Assembly: GCA_963977495.1 (NCBI GenBank)
Contig: CAXBOT010000003.1
Coordinates: 1 to 64,000 of the forward strand
Source of the DNA: UBA1672 sp963977495
Lineage (GTDB): Bacteria > Pseudomonadota > Alphaproteobacteria > Micavibrionales > Micavibrionaceae
Direction of reading: 5' to 3'
Length of the DNA stretch: 64,000 nucleotides
The notes under the pieces: generated by a model
The model's database searches: none
What the model was told of the DNA's origin: nothing
The model's input: only the letters and a program-made list of their open reading frames with translations
In this document: positions 1 to 8,473 of the stretch, one piece after another
How the letters are laid out: every line of letters begins with the position of its first letter
How positions within the stretch are numbered: the stretch's first letter is position 1
Translations under genes and position numbers: made by a program

Positions 1-31
1 AAGTAAAATTAGAAATCTTAAGGGTTTTATA

Positions 32-56
32 TTTTCCATACTGGCCATTATCACAC
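32..56 (+). repeat. Interspersed repeat, copy 1
   Basis: Copy 1 of a short repeat with consensus TTTTCCATACT-N7/8-TATCAC. It lies just downstream of the stop of the secreted protein gene at 103-948. The other copies are at 1020-1042, 4462-4486 and 9935-9956. The flanks differ, so this is an interspersed motif and not a segmental duplication. Its role is unknown; a 3'-end signal is possible. Confidence 0.7.
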
Positions 57-102
57 TCCCCTACTCCATAAAAAACGAAGTCTAGAACAATTTCTACTAT
101 TA

Positions 103-948
103 TTACTTTTCTGCTTCTTTAGCTTTCATTTGTCTTTCAACGCGTTCTTCCTGAAGTGCGCGCCACCTATGGAGAGGGTCTTCTCCCTCACCATCTTGGC
201 CTTCATTTGTATCACTTGTTGGCGGAGTACTAAATCCATTGGAGAAGCGTTTTTTAGAAAATCTGCCATCTATGGGTTTAGTATGGAGCACATATTGCTC
301 GCCAAAATCTTTGAATTGTTCAAGCGTTTTCTTTTTCATATTTAAGTATTCTTTGATTACTTTCTCATCCTCAAATTCCTTGGGTATGTTTTGTATATTT
401 GTATCTTCCAATAATTGAAATGGATCACCCCCTATAGCCTTTTGTAAAATGAATATATTTTTAGGATCGCCTAATAACTCTGAAAACTTCATATATGCAT
501 CTTGATCCATATCAGGAGCTAAAGTAACTGTGACTTCACCATAAAATTTACCTTTCTGATAATCATTTAACACTAACTGAACTAAGCCTGTTATTGGAAT
601 ATCTTTAGGCATCCAAGCAGCTGTGGTAGAAAATATCGCTTTACCTTCCATGTTTATATGTGCGCCGTATCCATTCCACTTTTTCTTGAAAGGGTGCCCT
701 TCCATAAAAGTCTTCCATCCTTGTTCCCTGAAATAATGATCATAAAAATCATACACCTGTGCAGTGTCTTCTATGACGATCTCATAAGACAGAGAAACTG
801 AGTAATTTTGATCATCTTTATTTAGAGATATGTTTTCTCCACCAATCATTACAGGCAGCTCTATATCAAGATAACTTGCTTCTTTTGCTTTTGATGGATC
901 AGGAAGTGCAATAAGCGTAATTAATGCCAATAAAATGAAGCGTAGCAT
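103..948 (-). CDS. Secreted protein of unknown function
   Basis: A 281-residue protein whose N-terminus is a clear Sec signal peptide (a hydrophobic stretch from residue 3 ending at PSKAKEA near residue 22), so it is probably periplasmic or secreted. The C-terminal 40 residues are charged and low in complexity, rich in E, K, R and Q. I recognise no domain. The ATG is preceded by GAGGA with 7-base spacing, which supports this start. It is followed on the same strand by a repeat copy and lies downstream of the EF-hand gene at 1057-2703, with which it may be cotranscribed. Function is not assigned. Confidence 0.75.
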   Translation of the reverse strand: MLRFILLALITLIALPDPSKAKEASYLDIELPVMIGGENISLNKDDQNYSVSLSYEIVIEDTAQVYDFYDHYFREQGWKTFMEGHPFKKKWNGYGAHINMEGKAIFSTTAAWMPKDIPITGLVQLVLNDYQKGKFYGEVTVTLAPDMDQDAYMKFSELLGDPKNIFILQKAIGGDPFQLLEDTNIQNIPKEFEDEKVIKEYLNMKKKTLEQFKDFGEQYVLHTKPIDGRFSKKRFSNGFSTPPTSDTNEGQDGEGEDPLHRWRALQEERVERQMKAKEAEK

Positions 949-1019
949 TCTGATATCCTCTAAATTGTGAATTATTTCAACTTAGACGATAGTTGTACTC
1001 TAATCAAAATAAATAGGGG

Positions 1020-1042
1020 TTTTCCATACTGTTCGTTATCAC
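1020..1042 (+). repeat. Interspersed repeat, copy 2
   Basis: Second copy of the TTTTCCATACT-N8-TATCAC repeat. It lies immediately beyond the stop codon of the EF-hand gene (1057-2703), in the gap before the 948 start. Confidence 0.7.
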
Positions 1043-1056
1043 TTGTTTTTTAAGTT

Positions 1057-2703
1057 CTAACATTTTGCGGTCGGCCCACTGCAAGTCCCGGTATTCATAT
1101 CATATATACTTGAGTGACCTGAATTTCCCCTTGGACTTGGTACGCCCTTGGGAACAATAAATATCGCCAAATTTCCACCATTTAGACCCGAAGGAATAAT
1201 AAAGTCATCAAGAACAACGTACGCTCTTCGCTTAAAATTAAATCTGGGCAGTAAATCCCTAAGAGTTTTTCCTTCTACTTGCGGTAAATTTCGTGACGGC
1301 GATTGCTTTTCTTTGGTTTCAAGAAGGTCTAGCCAACTGTCCAAGTCCTCTTCTGTTGCTTTTCTAATAAAGCCCTTTTGGATAGCCTCCTCTAAGCCTT
1401 TAACACCTGGGCTCAAAATAGTTCCTTTGACTTCAAAGCTCTCGATTGGCGGGTTTTTAAAAGTTATAAATTCACGATTTTTATCATTGGTATTACCTAA
1501 CTTTACAACCCCTTCATCGTTCGCACTAATATATTCAAAGGCTTCTTTTCCAAATAAGTGTTGAGATACAGTTTTAAAATCTTTTACAGTTTGGGCAGAA
1601 AATACGTAATTTCGGCATGGTTGTTCATGATTATACTTTCCGATTTCATCTCTAACTATGTTCTTTAATATACTGATTGCAGGATCAACGCCCCTTAGTA
1701 TTTGCTTATAATTGCCAGTAAGAAAAATAGCAGAAATCTTAGTGTTCTGTGTCCTGCGAATTGTCCAGATGGTTGGCTGAATTGCTCCTAATATAAGGAT
1801 AACTGGCTTATCGTTGTTAATTTCAAGCTCAACTGAGTTCGCCACCTGACCGGTATAGTCTATATAAATGTCCAGTGATTTGCTCTTCTCAGCAGAAACA
1901 CCGTATATAATAGAATTCTTAGGTGCTTTATAATCGTTTCCAAATTTACATGTTTTAGGAATTTTTTTCGCCGTACTAAATTTTTGGAATTTCTTTATCT
2001 GATCATAATTTGGCTTTTTACTTTGTTGGATTTTTTGAAGAGCTTCTCTATACTTTTTGAACTCATCATCTGAAGTTTTCATGTCTTTGTCTAAGTCAAG
2101 CACTCTAAATGCACCTCTGGCCAATGTTTCTAGTTCTTTATCTGTAAGAATATTATCCTTATTAGGATCTAGATTCAGTAAAGCTATTGCATTGCTTATC
2201 TCTCTCCAACTTCTGTGCTGCTCTTTTTCGCCCTCCAGTAAAATAGACATTTCATCGTAAGAAATTTTATCATCTTGATTTACATCAGATTCAAATATTT
2301 TATTTACCTGATTAGAAATATACTCTTCATTGTGCGAGTGACGCAGCTTTTTTTCTATTTGGATTCTTACTTCCTCTTTATCTATTACACCATCAAAATT
2401 TAAGTCATACAAAACCATTCTTGAAAGTTTCTCTGATCGAATATTATTTGTATACGCATTCGTAAGACGCTCAATATCTTTACTGGTTAAGGCTTTGTTG
2501 TCTTTAGCTAGTTTTCTTAGTGGTCCCATGACAACTCTCAGGTAATCATCAAGGTACCTATCCTTGTATATGCCGCCTCTCAATATTTCAGGGATGTCAC
2601 CGTAGGATTGATATATAATGGGGTTATTTTCTGCTTGTGTCTTACTACTAATACCTATTGAAGCTAGAAATAGTAATACAATTGCAATAACTTTTTTTCT
2701 CAT
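1057..2703 (-). CDS. Secreted EF-hand calcium-binding protein, paralog A
   Basis: A 548-residue protein with an N-terminal signal peptide (residues 1-24) and four canonical 12-residue EF-hand loops: D100-E111, D140-E151, D179-E190 and D203-E214. Each has Asp or Asn at loop positions 1, 3 and 5 and Glu at 12. About 330 residues follow that I cannot assign; they contain a hydrophobic ILGA-x4-IW segment, and near the C-terminus a KGVPSPRG stretch and a Cys pair. Calcium binding in the periplasm or outside the cell is inferred from the loops. The gene is divergent from its paralog at 2771-4438, sharing a 67-bp intergenic region. The start is supported by a GGAT site 7 bases upstream and by the signal peptide. 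Confidence 0.8.
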   Translation of the reverse strand: MRKKVIAIVLLFLASIGISSKTQAENNPIIYQSYGDIPEILRGGIYKDRYLDDYLRVVMGPLRKLAKDNKALTSKDIERLTNAYTNNIRSEKLSRMVLYDLNFDGVIDKEEVRIQIEKKLRHSHNEEYISNQVNKIFESDVNQDDKISYDEMSILLEGEKEQHRSWREISNAIALLNLDPNKDNILTDKELETLARGAFRVLDLDKDMKTSDDEFKKYREALQKIQQSKKPNYDQIKKFQKFSTAKKIPKTCKFGNDYKAPKNSIIYGVSAEKSKSLDIYIDYTGQVANSVELEINNDKPVILILGAIQPTIWTIRRTQNTKISAIFLTGNYKQILRGVDPAISILKNIVRDEIGKYNHEQPCRNYVFSAQTVKDFKTVSQHLFGKEAFEYISANDEGVVKLGNTNDKNREFITFKNPPIESFEVKGTILSPGVKGLEEAIQKGFIRKATEEDLDSWLDLLETKEKQSPSRNLPQVEGKTLRDLLPRFNFKRRAYVVLDDFIIPSGLNGGNLAIFIVPKGVPSPRGNSGHSSIYDMNTGTCSGPTAKC

Positions 2704-2770
2704 CAGTTTATCCAGCTTTCAAAAAATATGACTCACACGCAATATGTTTATGATGTAACTTAATTCACAT

Positions 2771-4438
2771 ATGAATATTTATAAACGAATTCTTATTATG
2801 AAGAACATAACTCATTTAGTATTTGCAGGCATACTATTAATCGGCCAACAAGTACCAGCTTATGCTAAAGCACCGCAGGATAATTTAATCAGTGCTATTC
2901 CTGATGGTTTTTATGGAGCTCTTAGAAGCTCTGATTATATTGAAGATTTTAAAAATAAACTTTTCGTAATAATAAGGAAAAATAAATTACCCAGCAATAA
3001 TCTCACCACAGCAGATGTTTTGAAGTTTAAAGAAAAAATATTAAAAGAAGCCGGTGAAAAACAATCAAAAAAGTTTGCAAAGTTTGATTTAAATTCGGAT
3101 TCAAATATAGAAAAAAAAGAAGTTGAAGAGTACGTAAAAAAGAATGATGCCAGGTACAAGAGAATGAATAGACCCGACGTCTACTTAGTTAATAATGTAA
3201 ACAGAATAATGGTTTACGACATTGATCAAGATGGCATTATTAGTAATGCGGAAAGGGAATATCTGACCGAGGATTTATTAAAAGAAAGAGGGTTATCAAG
3301 TCTACAAAAGAAATGGGAAGTATTTGATGATTTAATGTCTTTAGATCCAAACAAGGACGAAAAGTTAACATATACTGAAATAGAAGTTATAGCTGAAAAT
3401 ATATTCAGAATCATTGACACGAATAAAGACAATCACTTTTCACGAGAAGAAAAAAGACATTTTCAAGATGCTATGAGCCCCCATAGATCATATCTTAATA
3501 GACAAGTTTCAAAAGAAGAAAAAGAGAAACAACAGCGCGAAAAGTGTAAAGTAGAAAACTTTAAAGCACCTGAAAATCTGGTTGTATATGCTGCTGGAGG
3601 CTATAAAGGCAGAGATATTGAATTCCAAATCGAAGCCAATCGCAAAGCTACTCAGTTTGATGTTGTTGTAAATGAAACAAAAGCTCCGGTCGCTTTAATA
3701 TTAGGGGCTTACGAGCCTGCAATCTGGAATTTAAGATTAACACCGGGTACTAAAGTTTTAGCTATAATTGCAGGCGGTTACCACCGACAAGCAATAGCTA
3801 ATATTAGTAAAAAAATCCCTGTGACTTATTCCACATATAATAATCATGAGGCATGTGGTTTATTTTATTTTAATATAAATGAACCTGAAACCCTAAGTAA
3901 GGCCAATGAGATATCAGAATTGGCTTTCGGACGAAAAGTAAAAAAGTTTTTTCCGCCTCAAAATTCTGAACTTGGTGAAATAGTTATAGGGAGCAAGGGC
4001 TTTGATCATACTAAACTCATTTATTCAAAAGAAAATTCTCCAGAACAGCATTACTTATCTACAGCACCATACTCTGGAAAAAAAGGTTTAGAGCATGCGC
4101 TTCAGAGCAAGCTAATCAGAAAAGCTACGGAAGAAGAAGTTAAACGCTGGAATGATGAACGCTATAAAATTGATTTAAAACTCTCTAAAAAGTACAAAAA
4201 GCTAGAAGGTTTCGGACCACCAATTCTCAAATTATCTACAAATGCATACACGATAATAGATGAAAATTTTACCATTCCGCACGATGTAAGTGCTTCATTT
4301 ATTGTCTTAGAACACAAGAAAATACCAAAAGGACCGTATGGGAAGTCTGGTATTTATGATCTAAATACCCTGAAATGTATTACTTCCAGCCCTTTTCATG
4401 CTTGTCAAAAGGCTAGATATCCAATCAAGAAAAATTAA
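2771..4438 (+). CDS. Secreted EF-hand calcium-binding protein, paralog B
   Basis: A 555-residue paralog of the neighbouring divergent gene. It has the same architecture: signal peptide, four EF-hand loops (D106-E117, D150-E161, D192-E203, D216-E227) and the same C-terminal region with an ILGA-x4-IW segment and a final IYDLNT-x-KC-type motif. Two starts are possible; the second ATG (2798) gives a cleaner signal peptide beginning MKNITHLVF, but neither has a strong ribosome binding site. Low identity with retained architecture suggests an old duplication. The function of the long C-terminal region is unknown. Confidence 0.8.
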   Translation: MNIYKRILIMKNITHLVFAGILLIGQQVPAYAKAPQDNLISAIPDGFYGALRSSDYIEDFKNKLFVIIRKNKLPSNNLTTADVLKFKEKILKEAGEKQSKKFAKFDLNSDSNIEKKEVEEYVKKNDARYKRMNRPDVYLVNNVNRIMVYDIDQDGIISNAEREYLTEDLLKERGLSSLQKKWEVFDDLMSLDPNKDEKLTYTEIEVIAENIFRIIDTNKDNHFSREEKRHFQDAMSPHRSYLNRQVSKEEKEKQQREKCKVENFKAPENLVVYAAGGYKGRDIEFQIEANRKATQFDVVVNETKAPVALILGAYEPAIWNLRLTPGTKVLAIIAGGYHRQAIANISKKIPVTYSTYNNHEACGLFYFNINEPETLSKANEISELAFGRKVKKFFPPQNSELGEIVIGSKGFDHTKLIYSKENSPEQHYLSTAPYSGKKGLEHALQSKLIRKATEEEVKRWNDERYKIDLKLSKKYKKLEGFGPPILKLSTNAYTIIDENFTIPHDVSASFIVLEHKKIPKGPYGKSGIYDLNTLKCITSSPFHACQKARYPIKKN

Positions 4439-4461
4439 TTTGATAGTACTGAAAAATACGA

Positions 4462-4486
4462 TTTTCCATACTTCGAATTATCACAC
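4462..4486 (+). repeat. Interspersed repeat, copy 3
   Basis: Third copy of TTTTCCATACT-N8-TATCAC. It lies between the convergent ends of the EF-hand gene and the Fic gene, running a few bases into the last codons of the Fic gene. Confidence 0.7.
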
Positions 4487-5584
4487 GTTAAGTTGATATC
4501 TTGTGCTGCGCCCAGCCCCTAGTAAAGTAAAAACGCCAATCTCTTCTAAATTTTGCAGGTCTCTGGTTGCAGAAGCTTTTGATGTTTTTGTAATAGACAT
4601 GTATTTTTTTGCACTCATACCCCCCTCGAAACCTTTAATGCCCTCTTCTAGCATTCTGCGGATCACACTTAGCTGTCTTTCATTTAACTGATTTTCGTAA
4701 CGATCAAAGAATTTTGTTTTCTTCAGTGTAAACTCTATTTGCTCTTCAGCCTGAATTTGTGAATCTAAGACCATATTCACAAAATAAATAATCCAGGGCG
4801 TAATCTCATTAGACCTCTGGGAGGCTTTAAGAGCATCATAATAGGCGTTTCTATTATCCTCTATTGTTCTTGATAGGCTTAATAGTATAGGTCTCCCTAC
4901 TCCCTGAGAAAGAGCTTTTTCTGAAATGGCTCTGCCTATTCGCCCGTTTCCATCTTCAAAGGGATGTATCGTTTCAAAATATAGATGAGCTACGGCAGAA
5001 CGAATAGCCGCGTGTTTTATTTCTTTTTCTCCGCCCATGCCAGTATCATTAAACCACTTTATGAAAGCCTTCATCTCTGAAGACACACGTGACGATGGTG
5101 GAGCTTCATAGTGAACTTTTTCTTTTCCTATAGGCCCGGATATTACTTGCATCGGTTCTTTGTGAGATCTCCATTCTCCCACCTTAATACCTTTACTGCC
5201 TCTCATGAGCATTTTGTGCCATTCGAAAAGTTTTTCTTCCGTCATGGCTTCTATGTAGGTATGCCGTACATCTGTTATAAGGGCTGCGGCGCCCTCTGCT
5301 TTTTTATCCTGGACATGTTCTATGTTTTCAGAAATACCAAGATTATTTTTGATTGAAGACATGACATCTTTACGACTGAGATATTCTCCTTCAATTTCAG
5401 AGGTCTTAATGGCTTCTGATACCATCATATCTACAATTGTTTCTGTTTGCGCATGCTCAGGAAGGCCTTCAAGTAGACCTCCAACGCGCCCTACTCTCTC
5501 AGCGTATGCGTAAAGAACATCTTCCACTTTTTGAAGATCATACTGAAAATTAGGCCAGTCTTTTTGTTGCCAATTATATGTCAT
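4481..5584 (-). CDS. fic: Fic family protein with N-terminal inhibitory motif and C-terminal winged helix
   Basis: A 367-residue Fic protein. The Fic core motif HPFEDGNGRIGR is at residues 207-218, with the catalytic His at 207 and the phosphate-binding loop intact, so AMP transfer to a protein target is expected from the family. The first 90 residues match the DUF4172 type and contain the inhibitory helix motif TSEIEG (61-66), of the [ST]xxxE[GN] class that blocks ATP. The C-terminus looks like a winged helix (SITKTSKASATRDLQNLEE), implying DNA binding. Upstream are four inverted half-sites, so it probably represses itself. A TATAAT box ends 6 bases before the ATG and I see no Shine-Dalgarno site, so a leaderless message is likely. 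Confidence 0.9.
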   Translation of the reverse strand: MTYNWQQKDWPNFQYDLQKVEDVLYAYAERVGRVGGLLEGLPEHAQTETIVDMMVSEAIKTSEIEGEYLSRKDVMSSIKNNLGISENIEHVQDKKAEGAAALITDVRHTYIEAMTEEKLFEWHKMLMRGSKGIKVGEWRSHKEPMQVISGPIGKEKVHYEAPPSSRVSSEMKAFIKWFNDTGMGGEKEIKHAAIRSAVAHLYFETIHPFEDGNGRIGRAISEKALSQGVGRPILLSLSRTIEDNRNAYYDALKASQRSNEITPWIIYFVNMVLDSQIQAEEQIEFTLKKTKFFDRYENQLNERQLSVIRRMLEEGIKGFEGGMSAKKYMSITKTSKASATRDLQNLEEIGVFTLLGAGRSTRYQLNV

Positions 5585-5658
5585 GAGCCGATTATACCAC
5601 CTATTCGGCTCATGATATACACAAAAATGAGCCGAATAAGGTTTTTAATCGGCTCAAT
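5584..5658 (-). promoter_or_regulatory. Operator array and promoter of the Fic gene
   Basis: Four copies of the half-site TGAGCCGAWT, in alternating orientation, lie at 5584-5592, 5603-5613, 5627-5637 and 5648-5656. The central two form a perfect 11-bp inverted repeat (ATTCGGCTCAT and ATGAGCCGAAT, 13-bp spacer). On the minus strand TATAAT (5591-5596) lies between the last half-site pair and the ATG, so bound protein would cover the promoter. The likely ligand is the winged helix of the Fic protein itself. Confidence 0.65.
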
Positions 5659-5706
5659 ATGATAATGTATCTTACGGAAAATAATGAATTTACTATATAC
5701 TAGTAG

Positions 5707-6867
5707 TCACTTCTTTTTACGGCGTTTAAAAGGATATAAGAATTGTTTTATATACGTTCTTGGAAGTCTGATCGTTGTTCCATAATGTGCAGGCCAATGT
5801 TTTGATGGCATATGGTATGTGCCAAAAATCATATCAAAAACGGGAAGATGGACGGCGTAGTTTGTATCAATTGCAGGTGCCTCGGAACTATGATGCCAAT
5901 GGTGATATTGAGGGGTACAAAAAATGTATTTTAATGGGCCAAAAGGTATCCCCAAATTAGCATGAACAAGAACGGCCTGTAGTCCGGCAAAAACAACATA
6001 GATATCTAATGCTGCTTTATCAGGTCCAATCAAGTATAGCGGGATCATAGCAATAGAGCGATCCATCACAGTCTGCATAATATGGTTTCTAGACCCGGCA
6101 AGCCAATCCATATGCTCTACGGAATGGTGAACCGCATGTATTTTCCAAAGCTTTGGATTTTCATGAAACATGCGATGTGACCAATATAAAACAAAATCAG
6201 CACATATAACTAAGAGGATGACTTGTAAGCCCAATGGTAGATTTTGAACAAACTGTTGTAGATCAACGCTGGCAGCCCATCCAAAAACGGTGCTTGTGAA
6301 ATAATTTCCAACTAAAAGCAGTACAGCAAAGGCAAGATGGTTCACTGAAAAATAGGCCAGATCCAGTTGCCATTCAGGGCGAAGAATTGCCTGTTCTTTG
6401 TATTTGGGAAACACTTTTTCTATAAAAGTAAAAAGAATGACTGATGCGAGGAGAGCAAGAATTAACCAATCTAACCCTAGAGATAGTTGATTTTCACCGA
6501 TATGCCCAGATTTTACAGAGTATCCACCAATCGCAAAGGCTGCACATGCAAACAAAATACCGATCGCACCTAATTTTCGTTGTTTCCCCATAATAAATGT
6601 AAAGAGGCCAAAAATGAGTGATACCCACATGCTCAACATAAGAACATTACGCAACATTTCATGATCGTATCCAGCGCGAAGCTCTGCTACTGTTAGGTAG
6701 GCTGGAAATTTATAACAAAGAACACCAAAAAAACTTAGAACGCCAAAAAAACAAGATATAGCACCACTTATTTTCCCTTCACCGACGCGAAAGGCTCTGT
6801 CTTCCATATTTTCAATTTCGCGCTCTTTGTATTCATATGGTTCGTTTTCTTTTTTTGTCACGTTCAC
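5707..6867 (-). CDS. Sterol desaturase / fatty acid hydroxylase family membrane protein
   Basis: A 386-residue integral membrane protein with about seven hydrophobic segments. It carries the histidine clusters of the di-iron membrane hydroxylase superfamily: H231-x3-H235, H244-x2-HH (247-248) and HHWHH (322-326). The family hydroxylates or desaturates lipid substrates in the cytoplasmic membrane using oxygen; the substrate here cannot be read from sequence. The reading frame opens with GTG at 6867, with another GTG at 6861 that has a GAGAG sequence upstream, so the exact start is uncertain by two codons. It stands alone between the Fic gene and the XRE regulator. Confidence 0.85.
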   Translation of the reverse strand: MNVTKKENEPYEYKEREIENMEDRAFRVGEGKISGAISCFFGVLSFFGVLCYKFPAYLTVAELRAGYDHEMLRNVLMLSMWVSLIFGLFTFIMGKQRKLGAIGILFACAAFAIGGYSVKSGHIGENQLSLGLDWLILALLASVILFTFIEKVFPKYKEQAILRPEWQLDLAYFSVNHLAFAVLLLVGNYFTSTVFGWAASVDLQQFVQNLPLGLQVILLVICADFVLYWSHRMFHENPKLWKIHAVHHSVEHMDWLAGSRNHIMQTVMDRSIAMIPLYLIGPDKAALDIYVVFAGLQAVLVHANLGIPFGPLKYIFCTPQYHHWHHSSEAPAIDTNYAVHLPVFDMIFGTYHMPSKHWPAHYGTTIRLPRTYIKQFLYPFKRRKKK

Positions 6868-6944
6868 TCTCTTTGTATTTCTTTATATTTATTTAGAAAA
6901 TATACGTAACAATCTCAAATAAATCCAGTTAGATAACTTATGAT

Positions 6945-7691
6945 TTAAGTCTTATATTCTGGACGGATTAAATGGCGGAATAGTCCGTAATCCCAATTAC
7001 GCATGGCCAAAACCAATGTTACCCCGTTCCTGCTGTCTATGGGCAAAGTCGAATTTTCACGGACTATCTCTCGGAATTCACTGGCCAGCTTTAATAATTT
7101 ACGCTGAAACTCTGCCGCACTGGCATGAGAAACTGTACCATTCAAGACGCGCAAGCATCGGTGCTCACCGCGGAAATTGCTATTAAAGTATTCTTGCCCG
7201 ACATGCTCGCGAAAAAAACGTTCAAACGGGCCATCTTCAATCCATGAAAAATTAGGACTAACGAGAATCTTAACCTTGTTATGCGGGAGAAGCTGGATAA
7301 TACCAATCCTATCAAGCTTTAATAATTTTCCAACGCATTCTTCTTGGTTTAGCGCGAAGTATTGTGTGATATCTTCTATCGTCCAATGGTTAAAGACACA
7401 CACAGTGACCAGTATTAATGCAATGTCTTGAACAATTTCCGTTTCCTGACTGTGCGTTAGTTGTTCAATCTTCGCTTGTGACGCATCCATTTGCTTTACA
7501 AGGTCACTGATTTCCATGCCCAGCATTTGACATACACGGTCTAATCGTTGCAGAGAAAACTGCTGCTCCGAGAACATGCGTTTTATACTCGCCTCAGACA
7601 AGCTGAGTGTTTTTGCCACATCCGCATAAGTCTTTCCCTGAGCCTTAAGACATTGTTTCAACGTTTGAACTAATAAAGATGTCTGCATCAT
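6945..7691 (-). CDS. XRE-family transcriptional regulator
   Basis: A 249-residue protein with an N-terminal Cro/CI-type helix-turn-helix (residues about 8-60: TLKQCLKAQGKTYADVAKTL, then SEASIKRMF). The rest is an uncharacterised domain that could sense a ligand or oligomerise. The longest frame begins at a TTG inside an inverted repeat; the ATG at 7691, with GGGA five bases upstream, is the better start (a second ATG follows at 7688). It is divergent from the PspA-like operon, which it may regulate through the palindrome between them; that link is inference. Confidence 0.8.
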   Translation of the reverse strand: MMQTSLLVQTLKQCLKAQGKTYADVAKTLSLSEASIKRMFSEQQFSLQRLDRVCQMLGMEISDLVKQMDASQAKIEQLTHSQETEIVQDIALILVTVCVFNHWTIEDITQYFALNQEECVGKLLKLDRIGIIQLLPHNKVKILVSPNFSWIEDGPFERFFREHVGQEYFNSNFRGEHRCLRVLNGTVSHASAAEFQRKLLKLASEFREIVRENSTLPIDSRNGVTLVLAMRNWDYGLFRHLIRPEYKT

Positions 7692-7699
7692 ATTTTCCC

Positions 7700-7735
7700 A
7701 TATGGTATTGAAATACAATACCTAAATAACCATAT
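7700..7735. promoter_or_regulatory. Palindromic operator upstream of the XRE gene
   Basis: An inverted repeat GGTATTG-N5-CAATACC (7704-7710 and 7716-7722) is flanked by an outer pair ATATGGT (7700-7706) and ACCATAT (7729-7735). It lies between the divergent XRE and PspA-like genes and fits a dimeric helix-turn-helix repressor. Confidence 0.5.
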
Positions 7736-7820
7736 AGTGCCACTTATGTCAATTAAGTATCGATAAAAGCTTCCCTTGTGTACGATAAAGAGAATGTAAA
7801 CAAATGAAGGAGTAAACAAA

Positions 7821-8471
7821 ATGAACCTATTTTCCCGTATTACAGCCACGTTCACCAGTAAATTGGATGAGGTGGTATCACATGTTGAAAACCATGATGC
7901 GATTGTGGCGGTTGCCCTGAAAGACACACGTGCAGCCTTAGCAAAAGCCAAAGTGCGATTGGATCGCGTCCGCAGGGATGGTGAAGCAATGCAACGACGT
8001 TTGGACGATGCCAAATATAAGGCACAACTGTGGGAGGATCGCGCAAAAGATATCGCAGCAAAGGATGAGCAAAAAGCATTGGCTTGCATTGCGCGGCGTA
8101 ACCAGTGCCGCGAACAGATTACACAAACGCAAGCCGCATTGACAAAGCATGAAGAGCTTGAAACCAAGGTCGACGAAAATGTGCAAAGCATGGAAAAGCG
8201 CCTGCATGACATCACGCAACAACAAAATCTGATGCGCTCCCGTCAATCCACAGCAGATGCAATGCGTATCATCAATCAAATCGAAGGCACCACCAATAAC
8301 GGCATTGAAGATACTTTTGATCGTTGGGAAACACTCATCACCGAAACGGAGTATTCGACAGGCCATATATCATCTACAGATACGCTCGATATGTCTTTTG
8401 CAAAAGAAGAGAACACTGTGCAGTTACAGGCTGAGCTTGCCGAATTATTGAACACTAAAGAGGGAGAGTAA
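7821..8471 (+). CDS. pspA: PspA/IM30-family protein
   Basis: A 216-residue, almost fully helical, highly charged protein with the PspA/IM30 layout: an N-terminal amphipathic helix (MNLFSRITATFTSKLDEVV) followed by a long coiled coil (residues about 30-170). Family members bind stressed cytoplasmic membranes and form ESCRT-III-like assemblies. The ATG has a GAAGGAG site upstream. Only 2 bp separate it from the membrane protein gene downstream, so the two are translationally coupled. I see no sigma-54 promoter of the enterobacterial psp type. The divergent XRE regulator is the obvious candidate controller. Confidence 0.75.
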   Translation: MNLFSRITATFTSKLDEVVSHVENHDAIVAVALKDTRAALAKAKVRLDRVRRDGEAMQRRLDDAKYKAQLWEDRAKDIAAKDEQKALACIARRNQCREQITQTQAALTKHEELETKVDENVQSMEKRLHDITQQQNLMRSRQSTADAMRIINQIEGTTNNGIEDTFDRWETLITETEYSTGHISSTDTLDMSFAKEENTVQLQAELAELLNTKEGE

Positions 8472-8473
8472 AA

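Noticed and set aside
7688..8215. A 175-residue minus-strand frame opposite the PspA-like gene
   Set aside because: Cys/Ser-rich shadow of the coiled-coil gene on the other strand, with no ribosome binding site.
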